A stretch of DNA of 64,000 bases from JAJDTQ01 sp965204235 (lineage in GTDB: Bacteria; Desulfobacterota; Binatia; UBA9968; JAJDTQ01), in assembly GCA_965204235.1 (NCBI GenBank), contig OZ241979.1, positions 1,922,001 through 1,986,000 on the forward strand. The letters run 5' to 3'. The position numbers and the translations under genes were made by a program. Of this stretch, positions 49,824-58,035 are shown piece by piece; position 1 is the first letter of the stretch, and each line of letters opens with the position of its first letter. A model generated the notes under the pieces. That model searched no databases. It saw nothing but the letters and a program-made list of their open reading frames with translations, and had not been told where the DNA came from.

Positions 49824-51110
49824 CTACGGGGACACGGCGCCGGCGAAGGCCTTCCTGCCGGCGTAGCGGGCGCGCCGCCCCAGTTCCCGCTCGATGCGCA
49901 GGAGCCGGTTGTACTTGGCCGTCCGTTCGCCGCGGCACGGCGCGCCGGTCTTGATCTGGCCGGCGCCGGTGGCCACCGCCAGGTCGGCGATGGTGGAGTC
50001 CTCGGTCTCGCCCGAGCGGTGGGAGATGACCGTGGCGTAACCCGCGGCCCGGGCCGCCTCGATGGTCTCCAGGGTCTCGCTCAGGGTCCCGATCTGGTTG
50101 GGCTTCACCAGGATGGAGTTGGCGGCGCCGCGCCGTATGCCCTCCTCCAGCCGCCGGCGGTTGGTCACGAAGAGGTCGTCGCCCACCAGTTGCGCCTTGT
50201 CCCCCAGGGACGCGGTCAGGATCTCCCATCCTTCCCAATCGTCCTCCCCCAGGGCGTCCTCGATGGAGACGATGGGGTAGTCCCGGACCCATCTCTCGTA
50301 GAGGGCCACGAGGTCCGCGCTGCTCATCCGTCCGCCGCCGGACTTCTCGAACGCGTATGCGCCCGACGAGTGGAACTCGCTGGCGGCCACGTCGAGTCCC
50401 AGGACCACCTGGGAACCCGTCCGGTAGCCCGCCCGGACCACCGCCTCCAGCAGCAGCTCCACGGCCTCCTCGTTGTCCCGGAGCTTCGGTGCGAACCCGC
50501 CTTCGTCGCCAACGCCGGTGGAATAGCCCTTCCGGGCCAACACCTGCCTCAGGACGCCGTAGATCTCCACGCCCGCCCTCAAGGCTTCCGAGAACGAACC
50601 GAAGCCCCAGGGGATGACCATGAACTCCTGGACGTCCAGGTTGTTGTCGGCGTGGACGCCGCCGTTCAGCACGTTGAGCATGGGCGCCGGCAGGGTGCGC
50701 GCCCCCTCCCCGCCGAGATACCGGTACAGGGGGACCTTGTCGGCCGCGGCCTGGGCCCGGGCCGCGGCCAGGGAGACCCCGAGGATCGCGTTGGCGCCGA
50801 GACGCCCCTTGTCCGGGGTGCGGTCCAGGTCGATCATGCACCGGTCCAGCTTGCTCTGGTTCCTGGCGTCCAGCCCGACCACGCGCCGGGCCAAGTTGCG
50901 CTTGACGTGGGCCACGGCCCGCAGCACTCCCTTGCCCAGGAAGCGGTCGCCCCCGTCCCGCAGCTCCACCGCCTCGTGCTCGCCGGTGGAAGCGCCGGAA
51001 GGCACGGTGACCCTCCCCCGGGCGCCGTTGGTCAAGGCCACCTCCACCTCGACGGTGGGATTGCCCCGTGAATCCAGCACTTCGAGTGCTGCGACCTCCT
51101 TGATCTTCAT
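49824..51110 (-). CDS. eno: Enolase
   Basis: 428 residues. Family markers: LDSRGNPTVEVEV, PSGASTGEHEAVELRDG, LPAPMLNVLNGGVHADNNLD, the catalytic and Mg2+ ligands in GLDVAASEF, SIEDALGEDDWEGW and QLVGDDLFVTN, with VKPNQIGTLSET and SHRSGETED near the C-terminus. It converts 2-phosphoglycerate to phosphoenolpyruvate in glycolysis. ATG 51110 follows a GGAAG site. It is divergent from ftsB, an arrangement related to the eno-ftsB neighbourhood of proteobacteria. gpmI for the preceding step is 7 kb away. Confidence 0.98.
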   Translation of the reverse strand: MKIKEVAALEVLDSRGNPTVEVEVALTNGARGRVTVPSGASTGEHEAVELRDGGDRFLGKGVLRAVAHVKRNLARRVVGLDARNQSKLDRCMIDLDRTPDKGRLGANAILGVSLAAARAQAAADKVPLYRYLGGEGARTLPAPMLNVLNGGVHADNNLDVQEFMVIPWGFGSFSEALRAGVEIYGVLRQVLARKGYSTGVGDEGGFAPKLRDNEEAVELLLEAVVRAGYRTGSQVVLGLDVAASEFHSSGAYAFEKSGGGRMSSADLVALYERWVRDYPIVSIEDALGEDDWEGWEILTASLGDKAQLVGDDLFVTNRRRLEEGIRRGAANSILVKPNQIGTLSETLETIEAARAAGYATVISHRSGETEDSTIADLAVATGAGQIKTGAPCRGERTAKYNRLLRIERELGRRARYAGRKAFAGAVSP

Positions 51111-51137
51111 CGCTTCCTCCTGTCTCAACCCTCTTTC

Positions 51138-51280
51138 GGAACCCCTGGTCCATTCCGGCCCGAGGCGCCTCTCCCCATGGAAAAGCGCGTCCTTCGACTC
51201 CGCTTCGCTACGCTCAGGATGAACGGATCTCTTCGCTTCGCTATGCTCGGGACCAACGGAGGCAATTGTTCCGAGGTTCC
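51138..51280. repeat. Family A MITE-like repeat, copy A11
   Basis: Ends: GGAACCCCTGGTCCATTCC and the complement of GGAACCTCGGAACAATTGCC. Flanked by TTTC on both sides (51134-51137 and 51281-51284). 143 bp, with an extra partial core. It lies between the divergent eno and ftsB genes. Confidence 0.88.
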
Positions 51281-51391
51281 TTTCGTAGCAGATTTTCTTC
51301 CACATGGCGTTTTCTTCCGCACCGCGGCTACCGCCCCTGCGCCCGGCCGTTTGCACTCGAAGCCCGGATCACACATGATAGGGGACGTCCC

Positions 51392-51733
51392 ATGGCCTCG
51401 GCGAAACTATCGCAGCGCGCCGTCAACTACGGCCTCGGCATCGTGCTGGTGCTGATGTTGCTCTACCTTGCCTTCGGCGACTGGGGTCTCATGCGCTACT
51501 GGCGCCTGTCCGAAGACCACCGCGTGATCGAGGAACGGACCCAGGCCCTGCAAAGGGACAACGAGTTGCTGCGGGACAGGATCTACCGGCTCAGGAAGGA
51601 CGACCGGTACCTGGAGAAAGTCGCACGGGAGGAGTTCGGTCTGGCCAGGGAGGACGAGATCATCTACCGCTTCCCGCCCGCGGAGGCCGGGAAGCCCGCG
51701 GCAGGGAAGCCCGCGCGCCGCGGTTCAGATTGA
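51392..51733 (+). CDS. ftsB: Cell-division protein FtsB/DivIC family
   Basis: 113 residues. A short cytoplasmic N-terminus, one membrane span (LGIVLVLMLLYLAFG, about 15-30) and a long coiled coil (RVIEERTQALQRDNELLRDR), ending with YLEKVAREEFGLAREDEIIY, the conserved septum-initiator motif. It forms a complex with FtsL and FtsQ at the division site. The C-terminal Pro/Ala-rich tail is variable. ATG 51392 starts just before the membrane span. The stop codon overlaps the -35 of the tRNA promoter. Confidence 0.88.
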   Translation: MASAKLSQRAVNYGLGIVLVLMLLYLAFGDWGLMRYWRLSEDHRVIEERTQALQRDNELLRDRIYRLRKDDRYLEKVAREEFGLAREDEIIYRFPPAEAGKPAAGKPARRGSD

Positions 51734-51758
51734 CATCGTGGGCGCGATGGAATATGAC
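51730..51758 (+). promoter_or_regulatory. Promoter of the tRNA-Gly gene
   Basis: TTGACA (51730-51735), 17 bases, TATGAC (51753-51758), about 10 bases before the tRNA. The -35 overlaps the ftsB stop codon. Confidence 0.7.
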
Positions 51759-51768
51759 CTCACCCAGA

Positions 51769-51843
<75 letters not shown>

Positions 51844-51878
51844 ACCCACGCGCCTTCCATAACCACGGCTGATCCGCG

Positions 51879-52988
51879 TCACGGATGCACGTCCGGCAAC
51901 CGCCGCCCGGCGAGACCCAGGAGGATCCGGACGAACGTGATCGAGCCCACCACATTCCCCTCCTCATCCACCACGGGCAGCTCTTCGTTGGGCGCCGCGC
52001 TCACCATGGGCAGCGCCTGTTCCAGCGGCAGGTCGGTGGAACAGACCAGCGGCTCTTGCAGGTCGGGGCGTACGGACTCCATGATCGAGCCCACGCGGAT
52101 GACGCGGCCGCGGTTGATTTTGCGGGTGAAGTCGGCGATGTAGTCGTCGGCCGGTTGCAGGACGATCTCCTGGGAATCGCCGTTCTGCACGATCTCGCCG
52201 TCTCGCAGGATGGCGATGCGGTCGCCGATCTCGATGGCTTCTTCGAGGTCGTGGGTGACGAAGACGATGGTCTTCTTCAACTCCTGCTGGAGTTCCAGCA
52301 GGAGCCCCTGCATGTCCGCACGGATGAGCGGGTCCAGCGCGCTGAACGCCTCGTCCATCAACAGGATCTGGGCGTCGGTGGCCAAGGCCCGGGCGAGCCC
52401 CACGCGCTGTTGCATGCCGCCGGACAGTTGATGCGGATACGACTCCCCGTAACCGGTGAGGCCCACCCGCTCGATCCACCGTTCCGCCCGCGCCTCCCGC
52501 GCCTCGCCCGGGACGCCCTGCATGGCCAAGCCGTAGCTCACGTTCTCGAGGATGGTCTTGTGGGGAAAGAGCGCGAAGCGCTGGAAGACCATGCTGACCC
52601 GGTGCCGGCGGAGCTGGCGGAGCGTGGCTTCGTCGAAGGCCAGCACGTCCTCGCCCCCGATCCGGACTTCGCCCTCGGTGGGGTCGATCAGGCGGTTGAT
52701 ATGGCGGATGAGGGTCGATTTCCCGGAACCGCTCAGCCCCATGACCACCTGGATGCTCTGGGGCGCGATGCTCAGGTTGATGTCGCGCAGGCCGAGCACG
52801 TGCCCGTGGGACTCCAGGAGTTCCTGCTTTCCCACCCCGTCGTGCACGAGCTGCATTGCGGAAGCGGGGTCGTCCCCGAACACCTTGTAGAGGGACTTGA
52901 TTTCGATGTCGCCGGACGCGGGGTCGGACTCCTCCCCGGGAGGCATGGGCGCCGTGCGGGCGCCGGTATCGGAAACACCGCCTTCCAT
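51879..52988 (-). CDS. proV: Glycine betaine/proline ABC transporter ATPase (ProV-like)
   Basis: 369 residues. The N-terminal extension IEIKSLYKVFGDDPASAMQL precedes Walker A VMGLSGSGKSTLIRH, the Q-loop VSMVFQRFALFPH, the signature QLSGGMQQRVGLARAL, Walker B ILLMDEAFSALDPL and H-loop FVTHDLEEA. A C-terminal CBS pair (about 275-365) senses ionic strength in this family. It powers uptake of osmoprotectants. Its ATG overlaps the last base of the permease stop. Together with the next two genes it forms a complete ProVWX-type system. Confidence 0.94.
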   Translation of the reverse strand: MEGGVSDTGARTAPMPPGEESDPASGDIEIKSLYKVFGDDPASAMQLVHDGVGKQELLESHGHVLGLRDINLSIAPQSIQVVMGLSGSGKSTLIRHINRLIDPTEGEVRIGGEDVLAFDEATLRQLRRHRVSMVFQRFALFPHKTILENVSYGLAMQGVPGEAREARAERWIERVGLTGYGESYPHQLSGGMQQRVGLARALATDAQILLMDEAFSALDPLIRADMQGLLLELQQELKKTIVFVTHDLEEAIEIGDRIAILRDGEIVQNGDSQEIVLQPADDYIADFTRKINRGRVIRVGSIMESVRPDLQEPLVCSTDLPLEQALPMVSAAPNEELPVVDEEGNVVGSITFVRILLGLAGRRLPDVHP

Positions 52989-53872
52989 TACGTCGTCCGC
53001 CGTTTTTCCTGGATCCGCCGCCCGTAGCTCTGCGTGATCCGGTCGAACACGATGGCAAGGGTCACCACCGCGGCGCCGTTGAACAGGCCCAGGGCGAAGT
53101 ACTGGTTGTTGACCGCCCGGAGCACCGGCTCGCCCAGCCCCTTGACCCCGATCATGGAAGCGATCACCACCATGGCCAGGGCCATCATGATGGTCTGGTT
53201 GATGCCGGCCATGACGTTGGGAAGGGCCAGCGGCAACTGGACCCCGAACAGCAACTGCCACCGGCCGGCGCCGAAGGCGTGGGCCGCCTCCAGCACTTCC
53301 TCGTCCACCAGCCGGATGCCCAGGTTGGTGAGCCGGATCACCGGCGGCACGGCGTAGATCACCACCGCGATGAGGCCGGGTATCTTGCCGAGGCCGAACA
53401 GCATCACCACCGGGATCAGATAGACGAAGCTGGGCATGGTCTGCATGACGTCGAGGACCGGGGTGATGATCGCCTGCACCCGGTCCGAGCGCGACATGGC
53501 GATGCCCAGGGGAATGCCGATGGCGATGGCGATCAACGTGGAGACGAAGATGATCGCCAGGGTCCGCATGGTGTCTTCCCACATGCCGAGAAAACCGATG
53601 ACGAAGAAGGCGGCCACGACCCCGACGGTGAGCCGCACGCTCCGGCTTGCCCCGAGGCACAGCCCGGCGACCACGACGATCACCAGCCACCAGGGGGCGT
53701 TCAGGAGCAGCCGCTCGAACCACACCAGGAAGTGCAGCAGCGGGTCGAAGCCGCCCTCGATGGCGTCGCCGTAATTCCGCGAGAACACCCGGTACCCCGA
53801 GTCGAAGGACTTCTTGAGGGCGCGCAGCGCGCCCTCGTCGAGGGTCGGGAAATCCCAGAGCCAGCTAACCAT
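52988..53872 (-). CDS. proW: Glycine betaine/proline ABC transporter permease (ProW-like)
   Basis: 294 residues with about seven membrane segments. The inner-membrane-component motif is seen in VYAVPPVIRLTNLGIRLVDE and EAAHAFGAGRWQLLFGVQLP (the EAA loop that contacts the ATPase). The N-terminal half is the ProW-type extension with two to three extra spans. It starts about 30 bases after the binding-protein gene. Confidence 0.93.
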   Translation of the reverse strand: MVSWLWDFPTLDEGALRALKKSFDSGYRVFSRNYGDAIEGGFDPLLHFLVWFERLLLNAPWWLVIVVVAGLCLGASRSVRLTVGVVAAFFVIGFLGMWEDTMRTLAIIFVSTLIAIAIGIPLGIAMSRSDRVQAIITPVLDVMQTMPSFVYLIPVVMLFGLGKIPGLIAVVIYAVPPVIRLTNLGIRLVDEEVLEAAHAFGAGRWQLLFGVQLPLALPNVMAGINQTIMMALAMVVIASMIGVKGLGEPVLRAVNNQYFALGLFNGAAVVTLAIVFDRITQSYGRRIQEKRRTT

Positions 53873-53903
53873 CGGCGACCGCCTTCCCCGTCATCTCATC
53901 GGT

Positions 53904-54893
53904 TCAGAGCCCTGCCTTCACCTTGGCCGCGACGTCCGCGGTGACCCACGCCGTCCAGACCGCTTCGTGGTTCTTGAGGAAGTACTCCGCGGTCTCCCGT
54001 CCGGTGGCCTGGTTGTCGTCCTTCCAGGCCAGCAGCGCGTTCACCAGCTTGTTGGGCCACGAGAAGCTGGAGACGAACCGGAAGGCCTCGGGCGCGCTCT
54101 TGGCAAAGCCGGACGTCACCACGGTATAGGCCACCGACTTCGGGTACTGGTTGGGCTTGGGATCCGCACAGTCCTTGTCGGTGACGCATTTCCAGGACTT
54201 CGGGTCGTGGGTCATGCCGCCGAGCTTGACCATGGGATACCGGCCCAGCACCGACGTGGGCGCCCAGTAGTAGGCGAAGATGGGCTCCTCGCGTTCGTAG
54301 GCCTTGGCGATGGCCGCCGCCAGCCCCTCGCCGGAACCCGGGTCGAACAGGGTGAACTTCTCCTCCAGACCGTAGGCCTTGTAGAGGTTGGCGTTGATGA
54401 TCTGGCAAGCCCAGCCCGATGGGCAGGTGTAGAAACGGCCCTTGCCGGGTTCCTCCTTGTCGGGGAACAGGTCGGGCCGTTCGAGCACGGCTTGCAGGGT
54501 CTTCAACTCCGGGTTCTGCTTCACCACGTAGGCCGGAACGAACCAGCCCTCCTCGCCGCCGTCCGAAAGGATCTCTCCGGCGACCTTGAGGCGGCCCTCG
54601 GCCACCGCCTTTTCGATGGGCTCCCGGGCCGAGTTGAGCCAGATCTCCGGCGCGATGTCCGGCTCGCTCTTCTCGGTCATGGAGGTGACCGTCGGCACGG
54701 TGTTGCCGGGCACCAGTTCGGACTGGCAACCGTAGCCCTGCCCGAGGATGATGTCCTGGATGTGGGCCGCCACTCCCGCGGACGCCCACGACATCTCCGC
54801 AATCGTGACCTTGCCGCAGGCCCCATGGGCCGCGGTCCCCAGGCCAACCGCCATGAGCGCCCCTGCCAACACGCCCGCCATGACTGTCCTCAT
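53904..54893 (-). CDS. proX: Periplasmic glycine betaine-binding protein (ProX-like)
   Basis: 329 residues with a Sec signal peptide (LAGALMAVGLGTAAHGA). The OpuAC family pattern follows: KVTIAEMSWASAGVAAHIQD, YGCQSELVPGNTVPT, aromatic residues in FYTCPSGWACQIIN and FAYYWAPTSVLGRY that should cage the quaternary amine, and two Cys pairs that may form disulfides. It is the first gene of the leftward operon. The region right of it (54900-55171) holds repeat fragments. Confidence 0.93.
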   Translation of the reverse strand: MRTVMAGVLAGALMAVGLGTAAHGACGKVTIAEMSWASAGVAAHIQDIILGQGYGCQSELVPGNTVPTVTSMTEKSEPDIAPEIWLNSAREPIEKAVAEGRLKVAGEILSDGGEEGWFVPAYVVKQNPELKTLQAVLERPDLFPDKEEPGKGRFYTCPSGWACQIINANLYKAYGLEEKFTLFDPGSGEGLAAAIAKAYEREEPIFAYYWAPTSVLGRYPMVKLGGMTHDPKSWKCVTDKDCADPKPNQYPKSVAYTVVTSGFAKSAPEAFRFVSSFSWPNKLVNALLAWKDDNQATGRETAEYFLKNHEAVWTAWVTADVAAKVKAGL

Positions 54894-54994
54894 GTAGTAC
54901 TCCTCTCTGTTCGAGCCATCGTTACGGCAGGCGCTCCAACCGGGAGCGCCGCCGCGCCACGCTTTCCAAGCCTTCCACGTTTCCTCCCCTCAAC

Positions 54995-55171
54995 CCCGCC
55001 GTACCCCCCTCCCTGTCCCTCCCCCTCAAGGGGGGAGGGAACTCTACACCCGTGAAACCCTGCCTCTACACCCGTGAACCCTGCCCACACAAAAAGGCGC
55101 CTCTCCAAGCGCGTCCTTCGACTTCGCTTCGCTACGCTCAGGACGAACGGGGGCAATCGTTCAGAGCTTCC
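54995..55171. repeat. Fragments of family B and family A repeats upstream of proX
   Basis: About 54999-55092 matches the right half of the family B element (CTCAAGGGGGGAGGGAACTC, then a duplicated CTCTACACCCGTGAA.CCTGC). 55095-55171 is family A copy A12: core plus one end, the complement of GGAAGCTCTGAACGATTGC. A 19-base pair (CAG.GCTTCCTT.GTACAA) is repeated at 55163 and 55183. Confidence 0.75.
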
Positions 55172-55324
55172 TTGGTACAATTCAGGGCTTCCTTAGTACA
55201 AATCGGACCCGAAAACCACCCCGGGCACTCGCCAACGCCGGGGAGCCTCCCACCGCAGATCCGGGGGCCGCGCCACCAGCTCCCCGCTCGAAGCCGTGTC
55301 GTCCCCTGCGCCGCCGCCCGCGGC

Positions 55325-58003
55325 TCAGGCATGGGCGTCGGCCCAGGTGTCCCCGGTGTGGACGTCCACCACCAGGCCGCAGCGGAGATCCGCGGCGCCC
55401 TCCATGGACGCCTTGACCAGCCGGGCGGCTTCCTCCAGCCGGGAGCGGGGAACCTCGAACACGAGCTCGTCGTGCACCGTGAGCAGCATCCGGGCCACCG
55501 GCTGCTCCAGCAACGCCCGGTCCACGTCGATCATGGCCCGTTTCATGATGTCCGCGGCGGTGCCCTGGATGGGCGCGTTCAGCGCCATGCGCTCCCCCAC
55601 CGCGCGCAGGCGGTAGTTGGAGGACTGGAGCTCCGGCAGGTAACGCCGCCGGCCGAACATGGTGGTGGTGAAACCGTCGATCCTGGCCCGCTCCACCTGC
55701 GAGTCCAGAAACGCCTTGACCGCCGGGAACTGGGCGTAATAGGCGTCGATGAAGTCCCTGGCGTCGCCCACCTCGATGCCCAGCCGCTGGGACACGCCGT
55801 AGGCCGACATGCCGTAGGCGATGCCGTAGGAGAACTGCTTGACTTGGCTGCGCATGTCCGCGGTCACGTCCCCCGGGGCCACCCCATAGACCTTGGCGGC
55901 GATGGTGGCGTGGAAGTCGTGCCCCTGGGCGAAGGCCGCCAGGAAGCTCTCGTCCTCCGACAGGTGGGCCAGGATCCGGAGCTCGATCTGCGAGTAGTCC
56001 GCGGACACCAGCACGCTGTCCGCGGGGGCCACGAAGGCGCGCCGGAGCTGGCGCCCCAGATCCGCCCGAATGGGGATGTTCTGGAGGTTGGGCGCGGAGG
56101 ACGACAGCCGGCCGGTGGCGGCCGCGGCCTGCTCGTAGGTGGTGTGGATGCGGCCCGTGCGGGCGTCGATGAGTCCCAGGAGCGAGTCGGTGAACCCGGT
56201 CTTGAGCTTGGCGACCTCGCGGTACTCCAGCAAGGCGTCGATGATCGGATGCTGTCCCGCGAGCTTGCCCAGCTCCGCGGCGTCCGTGGAGTAGCCCGTC
56301 TTGATCTTCTTGGTCTTCGGCAGCCCCAGCTTGTCGAAGAGTATCCGCCCGAGCTGCGGATGGGAGTTCACGTTGAAGGTCTCTCCCGCATACTCCTGGA
56401 CCTTGGCCTGCAAGGCCGTCATCCTTGCGCCCCACTCCTCGTCGAGCCTGCCCAGGTACGCATCGTCCACCAGGATGCCCGCGTGCTCCATCCGGGCCAG
56501 CACCTCGGTCAGCGGAAACTCGAGGGTCCGGGCGAGCTCCCAGGAACCGGCTTCCTTGAGGCGCGCCTCCAGGACCGGCGCCGCGGCGCGCACCGCAACC
56601 GCCTCCGCGGCCAGCCGGCGCTGCCGGGCGTCGTCGTCCGCGTCCTCCCCCTCCAGGCTGAGCTGCCCCTCCGGGGGCGCGCCGGAGGCCTCCCCGTCCA
56701 GCGTCGCGTTGAGGTAGCGGCGCAGGATGTCGTCGAGGGCATAGCCGCCCGTGCTCCCCGGGTCCAGCAGGTACGCGGCGATCTTGAGGTCGCAGCGGAC
56801 GCCTCTCAGCCGGGCGCCGTTCCGCATCATGGCTCCGTACAGGGGCTTCGCTTCGTACACCACTTTCGGCGGGTCCGCCGCGGCAAGCGCCTCGCGGGGC
56901 TCCGCTGCAACCGCGAAAGGCAACAGGCCGACCTCGCCGGGCCGTGCGCAGAACGCCGCCATGCCGTCGTCCCAGGCTACCGCCACCGCGTCGCCCCGCG
57001 GAACGTCGCCGCCGGAGCTCCACCGGGAGACGGACGCCGGCCGCACCGCGTCCTCCCCCGGCCAGGCGTCGCCGGGACCCAGCGCCTTGAGCCTTTCGTA
57101 CAGCGTGTGGAACTCCAGGGAGCTGAACAGCCGGTGGAGCTCCTCCGGGTCCCGCGGCCGGCGGCGGAACAGGTACGCGTCCGTCTCCAGCGGCACATGG
57201 TCGAGCAGCCGGCCCAGCTCCCGGTTGAGCTTGACCTGCTCGGCGCACTCCCGGACCCCCTTGCGCACCCTGGGGGTGAGTTCGTCCGCGTGTTCGATGA
57301 CCCCTTCGATGTCGCCGTACTTCTCCAGGAGTTGCGCCGCGGTCTTGTCGCCCACCCCCGGAACCCCCGGCAGGTTGTCCGCCTGCTCTCCCTTGAGGGC
57401 GGCGAAGTCCGTCCAGCGGTCCGGGCCCACGCCGTAGCGCTCCTCCACCGTCGCCGGATCGTAGCGGATCATGTCGGAGACGCCCCGGCGCGTCATCAGC
57501 ACGGTCACGTGGTCGTTCACCAGTTGGAGGCAGTCCCGGTCCCCGGTCACGATCACCACTTGGCGTCCCTCTTCCTTCGCCCGCCGGGCCAACGTGGCCA
57601 GCAGGTCGTCGGCCTCGTAGCCTTCCAGCTCCACCACGGGGATGCGCAACGCCTCCAGCACCTCGCGTATGAGCGGGAACTGCTGCCGCAGGACCTCCGG
57701 GGTCTCGCTCCGCCCCCCCTTGTACTCCGGGTACCGGTCGAGGCGGAATTGGGGCGCCCCCTTGTCCATGCACGCGACCACCGCGTCCGGACGTTCCTCG
57801 CCCTCCAGCTTGATGAGCATCGAGGTGAAGCCGAAGACCGCGTTGGTGACTTGGCCGGAAGTGGTGGCGAGGCTCTCCGGCAGTGCGTAGAAGGCGCGGA
57901 ACGCCAGCGAGTAACCATCCAGGAGCACCACCCGGCCCTTCCCGGACCCGGCCTCGGAGCCGCGTTTCCCCGGACTCCCGGACGTGTCTCCCCTCGAAGG
58001 CAT
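55325..58003 (-). CDS. polA: DNA polymerase I (3'-5' exonuclease probably inactive)
   Basis: 892 residues. The N-terminal 5'-3' exonuclease is intact (VVLLDGYSLAFRAFYALPE, VDDLLATLA-type acidic cluster in YEADDLLATLARRA, GVGDKTAAQLLEKYG). The polymerase has motif A DYSQIELRILAHLSED, motif B QVKQFSYGIAYGMSAYG and motif C LTVHDELVFEVP. The middle domain lacks the D-x-E of exonuclease motif I (VAVAWDDGMAAF stands in its place) and keeps only part of motif II, so proofreading is probably lost, as in Taq polymerase. The gene follows gpmI by 32 bases. Confidence 0.96.
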   Translation of the reverse strand: MPSRGDTSGSPGKRGSEAGSGKGRVVLLDGYSLAFRAFYALPESLATTSGQVTNAVFGFTSMLIKLEGEERPDAVVACMDKGAPQFRLDRYPEYKGGRSETPEVLRQQFPLIREVLEALRIPVVELEGYEADDLLATLARRAKEEGRQVVIVTGDRDCLQLVNDHVTVLMTRRGVSDMIRYDPATVEERYGVGPDRWTDFAALKGEQADNLPGVPGVGDKTAAQLLEKYGDIEGVIEHADELTPRVRKGVRECAEQVKLNRELGRLLDHVPLETDAYLFRRRPRDPEELHRLFSSLEFHTLYERLKALGPGDAWPGEDAVRPASVSRWSSGGDVPRGDAVAVAWDDGMAAFCARPGEVGLLPFAVAAEPREALAAADPPKVVYEAKPLYGAMMRNGARLRGVRCDLKIAAYLLDPGSTGGYALDDILRRYLNATLDGEASGAPPEGQLSLEGEDADDDARQRRLAAEAVAVRAAAPVLEARLKEAGSWELARTLEFPLTEVLARMEHAGILVDDAYLGRLDEEWGARMTALQAKVQEYAGETFNVNSHPQLGRILFDKLGLPKTKKIKTGYSTDAAELGKLAGQHPIIDALLEYREVAKLKTGFTDSLLGLIDARTGRIHTTYEQAAAATGRLSSSAPNLQNIPIRADLGRQLRRAFVAPADSVLVSADYSQIELRILAHLSEDESFLAAFAQGHDFHATIAAKVYGVAPGDVTADMRSQVKQFSYGIAYGMSAYGVSQRLGIEVGDARDFIDAYYAQFPAVKAFLDSQVERARIDGFTTTMFGRRRYLPELQSSNYRLRAVGERMALNAPIQGTAADIMKRAMIDVDRALLEQPVARMLLTVHDELVFEVPRSRLEEAARLVKASMEGAADLRCGLVVDVHTGDTWADAHA

Positions 58004-58035
58004 GGCGGCAGCCTACTATGACCCGCAAAGAGGGG

